A stretch of 64,000 bases of DNA from assembly GCA_034005525.1 (NCBI GenBank), contig JAVEUP010000011.1:1-64000 (forward strand), read 5' to 3'. Below the pieces are notes generated by a model. The model saw nothing but the letters and a program-made list of their open reading frames with translations. It was not told the origin of the DNA and did not search any database. Source of the stretch: PWXP01 sp034005525 (GTDB lineage: Bacteria > Planctomycetota > Planctomycetia > Pirellulales > Thermoguttaceae). Below are positions 58,205-64,000 of this stretch, piece by piece. The translations under genes were made by a program, and so were the position numbers. Every line of letters starts with the position of its first letter. Positions within the stretch are counted from its first letter, which is position 1.

Positions 58205-58655
58205 TGTAGCGAAAAGCGTAACCATCCCCCGGGCAAGCCGGGGGCATTGGCCCGTTGGGTGCTGGAACTGGGGAAACAGAGGCAGCAATGTAGCGAAAAG
58301 CGTAACCATCCCCCGGGCAAGCCGGGGGCATTGGCCCGTTGGGTGCTGGAACTGGGGAAACAGAGGCAGCAATGTAGCGAAAAGCGTNNNNNNNNNNNNN
58401 NNNNNNNNNNNNNNNNNNNNNNNNNNNNNNNNNNNNNNNNNNNNNNNNNNNNNNNNNNNNNNNNNNNNNNNNNNNNNNNNNNNNNNNTGTAGCGAAAAGC
58501 GTAACCATCCCCCGGGCAAGCCGGGGGCATTGGCCCGTTGGGTGCTGGAACTGGGGAAACAGAGGCAGCAATGTAGCGAAAAGCGTAACCATCCCCCGGG
58601 CAAGCCGGGGGCATTGGCCCGTTGGGTGCTGGAACTGGGGAAACAGAGGCAGCAT
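58205..58655 (+). repeat. 84-bp tandem repeat array with gap of N
   Basis: Units start at 58205, 58289, 58373 (cut by N at 58388), 58488 and 58572. Each begins TGTAGCGAAAAGCG and contains CCCCCGGGCAAGCCGGGGG, a strong hairpin. Visible units are identical or nearly so. The N run of exactly 100 probably means an unknown number of missing copies. Confidence 0.9.
58388..58487. other. assembly gap (100 N)
   Basis: 100 consecutive undetermined bases inside the tandem array. Confidence 1.
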
Positions 58656-58752
58656 ACCGCCCGCTCCTTCGAACATCGAATTCTGCGCACCCCTGTTCCC
58701 ATTCCGTTCCTGAGCGCAAGGGGATCAACCGCGTGGGTGAACCCCGCTGCTG

Positions 58753-60075
58753 CTACGCTTTGGGCAACTGGTAGCCTTCACGCCGCGGGTAGGGGTAATC
58801 GCGCCACTGGTTGGCGGCGTCGTTATCAACGAATTCCCATTTCTGCGGGTCCCATTTGAGCGACTTGCCTTGAAGCTCCTCGCCGTGCAGGTAGGCGATG
58901 TTGCCCAGATGGCACACGGCGACCGTGCGGGCGCCGATTTCGATGGGGCAGTTCGGCTGCTTCCGGCTGCGCACACAATCGATCCAATCTTGCCGATGGC
59001 CCCCGTGGCCGCCGCCCGCCGATTGATACAGATGAATCTCGTCGTCGGCGATGGGCTTCTTGATGACGTTTTCCGGCTTACTTTCGAGCTTGCCGCGGGT
59101 AACGAAGATCTCACCGTCGGTGCCGTAGAACGTAATGCCGCCCTGCCCGCCGTGGATCATCTCGACCCCGTTGGCGTAGACGTACTTCACGCCGCGGCCC
59201 TGGCCGGCGTTCTCGGGTGGAACGATTTCGACGGGGCCGGACTCGTCCATGCCGAGCCCCCACTGGGCAATGTCGAAATGGTGCGCGCCCCAGTCGGTCA
59301 TGCCGCCGCCGCCGTACTCGCTGAAGGCGCGCCAGGCGGGAAAGTGGCTATGCATGCCGCGCGGGCTGAGCACCGAGCTGTAATCGCGCAGGGGCGCCGG
59401 GCCGAGCCAGCGGTCCCAGTCGAGGCCGGGCTCCATGTCTTCGCCGGGTACGTTGCAGGGCCGCGGCGGGCCGCCTACTCCCACTTCAACCCGCTGAATC
59501 TTGCCGATGCGGCCGTTGCGCACCAATTCGCAGGCGTAGCGAAAATTGCCGTCGGAACGCTGCTGGCTGCCCGTTTGGAAAATGATGTCGGACGCCTTCA
59601 CCGCGTCCATGACCGCCTTGGCTTCCACGAGGGTGTTCGTCAGCGGTTTCTCGCAGTACATGTCCTTGCCCGCCTTGCAGACATCGAGAATGACCAAGCC
59701 GTGCCAGTGGTCGGGCGTGGCGCAGGCGACCGCGTCGATATCGTCGCGGGCGAGCAGTTCGCGGTGGTCCTTGTACATGGCACAGTCGGCGTTGCCGTAC
59801 CCTTCATCGACCCGCTTCTTGCCCGCCTCGCGGCGCGTTCCGTCCACGTCGCACACGGCCGCCAGTTTCACTTCTTGCATTCGCAGGAAGTGCGGGATGT
59901 GCGAGCCGTACATCATGTGCCCAACGCCGATCACGCCCAGCACCACTTTCTCGTTGGCCGGGGCGTTGCTTGCATCGCCCAATACGTGCCGGGGAATGAT
60001 TAGCGGTGCCGCCAGCGATGCCGCAGCGCCGCCGAGGAATCCGCGACGAGTCAAGCCGGAGCCGTTTCGCTTCAT
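58753..60075 (-). CDS. Gfo/Idh/MocA-family oxidoreductase, Tat-exported
   Basis: 440 residues. Tat signal Leu-Thr-Arg-Arg-Gly-Phe-Leu-Gly-Gly at 8-16 with an Ala-rich helix. Rossmann domain with Val-Ile-Gly-Val-Gly-His (about 48-53), Ala-Thr-Pro-Asp-His-Trp-His and Tyr-Cys-Glu-Lys-Pro-Leu-Thr (family EKP motif, about 140). The C-terminal alpha/beta domain has Asp-Trp-Gly-Ala-His-His-Phe-Asp. Such periplasmic NAD(P)-dependent enzymes are numerous in planctomycetes and are thought to act on sugars or cyclitols. The start has AAGGAGA upstream. A downstream repeat array separates it from the LRR gene. Confidence 0.9.
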   Translation of the reverse strand: MKRNGSGLTRRGFLGGAAASLAAPLIIPRHVLGDASNAPANEKVVLGVIGVGHMMYGSHIPHFLRMQEVKLAAVCDVDGTRREAGKKRVDEGYGNADCAMYKDHRELLARDDIDAVACATPDHWHGLVILDVCKAGKDMYCEKPLTNTLVEAKAVMDAVKASDIIFQTGSQQRSDGNFRYACELVRNGRIGKIQRVEVGVGGPPRPCNVPGEDMEPGLDWDRWLGPAPLRDYSSVLSPRGMHSHFPAWRAFSEYGGGGMTDWGAHHFDIAQWGLGMDESGPVEIVPPENAGQGRGVKYVYANGVEMIHGGQGGITFYGTDGEIFVTRGKLESKPENVIKKPIADDEIHLYQSAGGGHGGHRQDWIDCVRSRKQPNCPIEIGARTVAVCHLGNIAYLHGEELQGKSLKWDPQKWEFVDNDAANQWRDYPYPRREGYQLPKA

Positions 60076-60325
60076 GGAGAGTCTCCTTCAGGATGGAGTG
60101 CAATTTCCCGGGCAGGGCTGCCGGGGATTGTGGGTGGGGTTGTCAAACTCTACATAGTGTCATATCGCCCGAGCAAGATGTCAAGCGCGTTCGTTATCTA
60201 ACACTCAGCAAACACGCCTTTGGTAGAAAGGGGGCTCGGGGGTTGCCGTTTGCAGCCTGGAACATAAGATAACGGGTTCGGCTGGCAGTGGCCGAGCTGT
60301 GAACAACTCAGCAGAGGGGTATCGA
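60076..60325. promoter_or_regulatory. divergent promoter region
   Basis: 250 bases between the oxidoreductase and the DUF3419 gene. On the minus strand TTGACA occurs twice (about 60177-60182 and 60139-60144), candidate -35 elements for the oxidoreductase, but no -10 is well placed at 17 bases. AGAGGGG at 60313-60319 serves the plus-strand gene. Confidence 0.35.
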
Positions 60326-61516
60326 ATGGCGGTCTTCAATTGGCTTAGTTCCCGGGTTTTCAACCTAGTGCATCAACACAACCTTGTCTACAACACCTGT
60401 TGGGAGGATCCCCGGCTGGACCGTGAGGCACTCGATTTAGGGCCGGATGATTCGGTCCTGGTTATCACTTCAGCGGGCTGCAACGCGTTGGACTACGCCT
60501 TGGTGGGGCCCAAACGCGTGTACGCGGTCGACATGAATCCGCGGCAGAACGCGCTGCTGGAGTTGAAGCTCGCCGGGATCCGGCAGCTCGACCACGGCAC
60601 GTTCTTCGACCTATTCGGCCGCGGCTACCTGCCGGCGGCCGAGCAGGTCTACGGCCGGCAGCTTCGTCCGCAGCTTTCCGAGTTCGCTCAGCGCTATTGG
60701 GACCGCCGCATCCGGTTCTTCAGCAACCCGCGGCGCAGCTTCTTCTTCCGGGGCACGTCCGGCACGTTCGCCCGACTGATCAACCTGTACGTCAACAAGG
60801 TGTTGCGTTTGCGGCCATGGGTGGATGCGATCCTCAGCGCAAGCAGCGTTGAAGAGCAGCGGCAGATTTACGAGGAGCGCATCCGTGATCGGCTCTGGAC
60901 CCGCTCCATGCGGTTTGCCATCAACCGCGATACCACCCTGTCGCTGGTGGGCGTTCCCAAGGCACAGCGGCGACAAGTCGAACAGCAGTACAACGGCAAG
61001 ATCGCCAACTTCGTCCGCGACTGCCTCGAAACCGTCCTGACGAAGATCCCGCTGTCGGACAACTACTTCTGGCGGGTCTATATGACCGGCGAATACTCAC
61101 CCGACTGCTGCCCGGAATACCTCAAACGCGAGAACTTCGAGAGGCTCAAGGGCGGGCTGGTCGACCGAGTGAGCACGCACACCGATTCCGTTCAGGGGTT
61201 CCTGGAAGACCACGACGTTCGCATCTCCCGGTTCGTCCTTCTGGACCACATGGACTGGCTTTCCGACCAATTCTTCCCACTGCTGGAAGCCGAGTGGCAG
61301 GCGATCGTTCAGCGGGCAACGCCCGACGCCCGGATTATTTGGCGCAGCGGCGGCATGCGAACCGAATTCGTCGATCGGGTTCGCGTGACGGTCGACGGGG
61401 AAGTCCGTTCGGTGGGCGAAATGCTCCATTATCACCGCGAGCTGGCCGAACGGCTCCACCGGAAATGCCGCGTGCATACCTACGGCAGTTTCTACATTGC
61501 CGATCTGGCGGCATGA
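60326..61516 (+). CDS. btaA: DUF3419 / BtaA-like aminocarboxypropyl transferase
   Basis: 396 residues from the ATG at 60326 (AGAGGGG 6 bases upstream; a GTG at 60299 is less likely). Features of the family: Val-Tyr-Asn-Thr-Cys-Trp-Glu-Asp-Pro near the N-terminus, SAM-binding Val-Leu-Val-Ile-Thr-Ser-Ala-Gly-Cys-Asn-Ala-Leu-Asp-Tyr and Val-Tyr-Ala-Val-Asp-Met-Asn-Pro-Arg-Gln, and the C-terminal Leu-Leu-Asp-His-Met-Asp-Trp-Leu. BtaA transfers the 3-amino-3-carboxypropyl group of SAM to diacylglycerol, the first step of betaine lipid (DGTS) synthesis. The usual partner, an N-methyltransferase (BtaB), is not adjacent. The gene symbol is by family resemblance. Confidence 0.8.
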   Translation: MAVFNWLSSRVFNLVHQHNLVYNTCWEDPRLDREALDLGPDDSVLVITSAGCNALDYALVGPKRVYAVDMNPRQNALLELKLAGIRQLDHGTFFDLFGRGYLPAAEQVYGRQLRPQLSEFAQRYWDRRIRFFSNPRRSFFFRGTSGTFARLINLYVNKVLRLRPWVDAILSASSVEEQRQIYEERIRDRLWTRSMRFAINRDTTLSLVGVPKAQRRQVEQQYNGKIANFVRDCLETVLTKIPLSDNYFWRVYMTGEYSPDCCPEYLKRENFERLKGGLVDRVSTHTDSVQGFLEDHDVRISRFVLLDHMDWLSDQFFPLLEAEWQAIVQRATPDARIIWRSGGMRTEFVDRVRVTVDGEVRSVGEMLHYHRELAERLHRKCRVHTYGSFYIADLAA

Positions 61517-61650
61517 GCCGAGTGTCAGACTGACCGGATTACTTGCTTCGGCGGGACTCACCCCCCAGCCATGGATTCACCAAGAACCAACGGTCGAACA
61601 TCGCGAAGCGAGCAGGAGGCACGCCCTAAGGTGCGAAGGACATGGTAGAT

Positions 61651-61682
61651 GTAGGGTGGTGACAAGCAAGCCAAGGCATCTC
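61651..61682 (+). repeat. truncated copy of the GTAGGGTGG element
   Basis: GTAGGGTGGTGACAAGCAAG followed by CCA matches the left edge of copy 1 at 36569, then diverges. The right edge is missing. Confidence 0.55.
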
Positions 61683-61803
61683 CGCCGAGAGGGCCGGCTG
61701 CCGACAGCCATCGGCCCGCACCCTTCGGCAAGGGGGGCTCCTGGTCGCGGCCGGGCATGTTCACTATCCTGGCAGTGTACTCAATCAGGGAGGAACCTAC
61801 CCC

Positions 61804-62754
61804 GTGGATATCGACGTCAACCGGATTTACAACGAGGACTGCATTGCGGGCATGAAGCGGCTGCCGGACGGGTGCGTCGATCTGGCGTTCGCAGACCCGC
61901 CGTTTAACATCGGCTACGAATACGACAGCTACGACGATTCGCGCGAAGCCCGCGAATACCTCGAATGGTGCAAGCAGTGGATGGCCGAGGTGGTTCGCCT
62001 GCTGAAGCCGGACGGCACGTTCTGGCTTGCCATCGGCGATGAGTTTGCTGCCGAGTTGAAGGTAGCGGCCACGCACGAGCAACGGCTGCATTGCCGGAAC
62101 TGGGTGGTTTGGTATTACACGTTCGGCGTGAACTGCAAGCAGAAGTTCACCCGCTCGCACGCGCACCTGTTCTACTTCGTAAAGCACCGGCGCCGCTTCA
62201 CCTTCAACGCCGACGATCCGGCCATTCGCGTTCCTTCGGCGCGGCAGTTGGTCTACGGCGATCGGCGGGCGAATCCGAAGGGCCGGCTGCCCGACGACAC
62301 GTGGATCCTCCGCCCGCAGGATCTGGCTGACGGTTTCCAACCGGACGAAGACACTTGGTACTTCTCCCGCGTGTGCGGCACGTTCAAGGAGCGCGCCGGG
62401 TGGCATGGGTGCCAGATGCCAGAGCAGTTGCTGGGCCGGATCATTCGCGCCACGAGCCAGCCGGGCGAGGTGGTGCTCGACCCCTTCGGCGGCAGCGGTA
62501 CGACGCTGGCCGTCGCGAAGAAGCTCGGGCGGCGATACTTGGGTTTCGAGCTTTCCGAAGAATACGCTCGCCAGATCGAGCAGCGTTTGGCCGCCATCGA
62601 GCCGGGCGACCCGCTGGACGGGCCCGCCGACCCCGCCCGCAGCGCGCCGACCACCGCCGAGGGCGTGCGCGTGGAGGACCGGCAGAAACGCACCCGCCGA
62701 CGAATCGTGCGGAAGCCCGAAACGCCGGCGGAACGGCTATTTCCGACCGGGTAA
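61804..62754 (+). CDS. site-specific DNA methyltransferase (N4/N6, beta class)
   Basis: 316 residues from a GTG at 61804 with GGGAGGA upstream. Motif IV Asp31-Pro-Pro-Phe-Asn-Ile-Gly comes first and the SAM motif Asp-Pro-Phe-Gly-Gly-Ser-Gly-Thr-Thr near residue 220-228: the beta-class order of N6-adenine or N4-cytosine methylases. Residues about 260-316 are a Pro/Arg-rich basic tail. No restriction endonuclease gene is adjacent, so it is an orphan methylase as far as the window shows. Recognition sequence not predictable. Confidence 0.88.
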   Translation: MDIDVNRIYNEDCIAGMKRLPDGCVDLAFADPPFNIGYEYDSYDDSREAREYLEWCKQWMAEVVRLLKPDGTFWLAIGDEFAAELKVAATHEQRLHCRNWVVWYYTFGVNCKQKFTRSHAHLFYFVKHRRRFTFNADDPAIRVPSARQLVYGDRRANPKGRLPDDTWILRPQDLADGFQPDEDTWYFSRVCGTFKERAGWHGCQMPEQLLGRIIRATSQPGEVVLDPFGGSGTTLAVAKKLGRRYLGFELSEEYARQIEQRLAAIEPGDPLDGPADPARSAPTTAEGVRVEDRQKRTRRRIVRKPETPAERLFPTG

Positions 62755-62792
62755 TGCGAACGGCAGAAACAGGCATCCCGCCACAAGCGTAG

Positions 62793-62848
62793 GCGAGTCT
62801 CTCCGAGACTCGCAGTCAGCGTCTCGGAGAGACGCTGCTACAATCGAG
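62793..62848. repeat. GAGTCTCTCCGAGACTC / GCGTCTCGGAGAGACGC palindromes
   Basis: Two adjacent palindromes (GAGTCTCTCCGAGACTC and GCGTCTCGGAGAGACGC) that are also complementary to each other. They could form alternative hairpins and may terminate the methylase transcript. Resembles dispersed intergenic repeats. Confidence 0.6.
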
Positions 62849-62894
62849 CTACAATAGAGTTATTCTCACCTCTCGCTGAAGGAGCCAGAGCGTC

Positions 62895-63713
62895 ATGAAG
62901 TTTGCCATTTGCAACGAAACATTCCAGGATTGGCCTTTTGAGAAGGCGTTCGCATTCGCGGCCGAATGCGGGTATACGGGCATCGAAATCGCGCCGTTTA
63001 CCATTGCGAACGACGTGACCGACGTTTCCGCCGCCCGCCGCGACGAGGTGCGGGCGCAGGCCGAGACGGCCGGGCTGGAAGTGATCGGAATCCACTGGCT
63101 GCTGGCCAAGACCGAAGGCTTCTACATGACGTCGCCGGAGAAAGAAGTGCGAGCAAAGACGGCGGCCTACTTCCGCGAGTTGGCCCGCTTCTGCGCCGAC
63201 CTCGGCGGCCGGATTATGGTGTGCGGCTCGCCCCAGCAACGGAACCTGCTGCCCGGCGTCTCGCACGCGCAGGCGATGGAATACGCGAGGGAAGTGTTCG
63301 CCGAAGTGGTACCGGCGCTGGAAGAGCACGACGTGATCATGGCCTTCGAGCCGCTGGCGCCGAGCGAGACCGATTTCGTCCAGACGGCCGCCGCAGGCGT
63401 GGAGCTGATCGAGGCGGTCGGCTCGCCGCAGTTCCGGCTGCACTTGGACTGCAAGGCCATGTCGAGCGAATCGGTTGCCATTCCCGAGTTGATCCGCCGG
63501 CATCATCGCCTCTTGGCGCACTTCCACGCAAACGACCCGAACTTGCAGGGACCGGGTTTCGGCGAGTTGGAGTTTGGCCCCATTTTCGAGGCATTAGGCG
63601 AGATGGACTACCGCGGCTGGGTATCGGTCGAGGTGTTCAATTACGAGCCCGGCGTCGAACGCCTTGCCCGTGAAAGCATCGAATACATGCAGAAGTGCCT
63701 GGCGGAGTCCTGA
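62895..63713 (+). CDS. sugar phosphate isomerase/epimerase family (AP-endonuclease-2 TIM barrel)
   Basis: 272 residues, AAGGAG upstream. TIM-barrel of the xylose-isomerase-like/AP_endonuc_2 type: Gly-Tyr-Thr-Gly-Ile-Glu-Ile-Ala-Pro-Phe, His-Trp-Leu-Leu, Phe-Glu-Pro-Leu (metal Glu), Leu-His-Leu-Asp-Cys-Lys (metal Asp), His-Phe-His-Ala-Asn-Asp-Pro and Ser-Val-Glu-Val-Phe (metal Glu). All four metal-site positions expected for a hydroxypyruvate-isomerase/tagatose-epimerase-like enzyme are present. Substrate unknown. A 17-base gap separates it from the next gene. Confidence 0.85.
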   Translation: MKFAICNETFQDWPFEKAFAFAAECGYTGIEIAPFTIANDVTDVSAARRDEVRAQAETAGLEVIGIHWLLAKTEGFYMTSPEKEVRAKTAAYFRELARFCADLGGRIMVCGSPQQRNLLPGVSHAQAMEYAREVFAEVVPALEEHDVIMAFEPLAPSETDFVQTAAAGVELIEAVGSPQFRLHLDCKAMSSESVAIPELIRRHHRLLAHFHANDPNLQGPGFGELEFGPIFEALGEMDYRGWVSVEVFNYEPGVERLARESIEYMQKCLAES

Positions 63714-63730
63714 CCAGTTTCGGCGAATCG

Positions 63731-64000
63731 ATGTCCCGAATGTTCCGAGCCTTCGTTCTGTTCGTGTCGCTCGCCGGTGTGTTCGTAGGGTCTTGGGTCT
63801 ACGTCCATCGGCAGAGGATTGCCTGGCAGTGGGCCTGTTACAAGGCGGGCTTGGCGACAACATCCCAACAGGCCCGGCGGCAGTTCGCCTGGTTTGAGCA
63901 GGGGCCGGACTCGCCGGAGAAACTGCGCGTGCTGGCGGCGAAATGGGCTACCGGCAACGCCCAGTTCGACCGGCACATGGCCGAGTACGTCACCAGTGGC
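63731..64000 (+). CDS. membrane-anchored protein, 3' end beyond window
   Basis: 90 codons open to the last base, starting at the ATG at 63731. A basic N-terminus and a hydrophobic helix (about 7-22, Phe-Val-Leu-Phe-Val-Ser-Leu-Ala-Gly) form a signal anchor. The visible remainder is helical, with Trp-Gln-Trp-Ala-Cys-Tyr-Lys-Ala-Gly and Ala-Arg-Arg-Gln-Phe-Ala-Trp-Phe. No family recognised. It lies 17 bases after the isomerase gene, probably cotranscribed. Confidence 0.6.
   Translation, partial: MSRMFRAFVLFVSLAGVFVGSWVYVHRQRIAWQWACYKAGLATTSQQARRQFAWFEQGPDSPEKLRVLAAKWATGNAQFDRHMAEYVTSG

Larger units (their letters stand above)
58010..58752. other. repeat-filled intergenic region with assembly gap
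   Basis: 743 bases: an inverted partial copy of the 84-bp unit (58070-58115), a perfect 22-bp-stem hairpin (58137-58183), the tandem array (58205-58655) interrupted by 100 N (58388-58487), and about 95 bases to the oxidoreductase stop. Open frames crossing the array on both strands are by-products of an 84-base (28-codon) period. Confidence 0.75.

Noticed and set aside
58205..58655. Protein of 28-residue repeats encoded across the tandem array, on either strand
   Set aside because: The 84-base unit is a multiple of three and G+C rich, so several frames stay open. There is no start with a ribosome site, and the frame runs through the N gap.
1..64000. tRNA or rRNA genes
   Set aside because: Looked for T-arm (GGTTCGA-type) signatures and rRNA-like conserved blocks in the intergenic regions; none was convincing. 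A covariance search would be decisive.

Overview
The window looks like a planctomycete chromosome, most probably of the Pirellulales type. The evidence is the high G+C content, many secreted proteins with a C-terminal V-P-E-P / hydrophobic helix / Arg-rich tail (PEP-CTERM sorting signal), a DUF1559 pseudopilin followed by a small lipoprotein, LamG proteins, autotransporter-type beta-strand repeats, Tat-exported Gfo/Idh/MocA oxidoreductases and LRR lipoproteins. A 100-base run of N (58388-58487) inside an 84-bp tandem repeat shows a draft or scaffolded assembly. I recognised no rRNA, tRNA or CRISPR array.

Layout. (1) 1-20500: a cluster of PEP-CTERM surface proteins. Two giant beta-repeat proteins (834-5477, 8429-12640), four LamG or jelly-roll proteins, a truncated LamG pseudogene, a LamG-alpha/beta-hydrolase fusion, a beta-propeller-like protein, a PIN-domain toxin-antitoxin pair and a parallel beta-helix protein lie here. 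The pair 'short LamG gene on minus / long LamG gene on plus' occurs twice and is clearly duplicated, promoters included. (2) 20576-36548: a carbohydrate degradation locus with a GH115-like glucuronidase, a clan-A (GH39-like) glycosidase, a GH105/88-like hydrolase, a GH43-like propeller, a DUF1559 pseudopilin plus lipoprotein, an SSS sodium/solute symporter, an RraA-like aldolase, a heparinase II/III-like lyase, a six-hairpin-like protein and a VOC protein. (3) 36792-42264: housekeeping genes (rodA-like, LON-domain protein, nth, methyltransferase, LRR lipoprotein) separated by palindromic MITE-like repeats. (4) 42314-47780: nested mobile DNA. A group II intron with its maturase has its domain V split by a 3-kb RIT element (three tandem tyrosine recombinases, perfect terminal inverted repeats). 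The 3' end of a second group II intron follows. (5) 47853-56740: two divergent units, a pair of lid-less Hsp70 proteins (one with a C-terminal membrane helix) and lysS-lolE-like-lolD-like-ilvE. (6) 56750-64000: LRR lipoprotein, tandem repeat array with the gap, Gfo/Idh/MocA oxidoreductase, DUF3419/BtaA-like protein, DNA methyltransferase, sugar isomerase-like protein and a membrane protein cut by the window edge.

How the parts fit. The glycosidases, lyase, symporter, aldolase and LamG/PEP-CTERM surface proteins together suggest capture, hydrolysis and uptake of a complex uronic-acid-containing polysaccharide. The most unexpected signal is a shared promoter module. A TGCAC(A/T)TTT(T/C)GTCT-like box lies exactly 66 bases upstream of a TA(C/A)AAT -10 element in front of four separate genes: both long LamG genes, the symporter and the divergent DUF1559 operon. 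A fifth, weaker copy lies before the 19652 gene. This points to one regulator coordinating surface proteins and the degradation locus. The second highlight is the RIT element sitting in the hairpin of the intron's catalytic domain V, with its ritC gene internally deleted.
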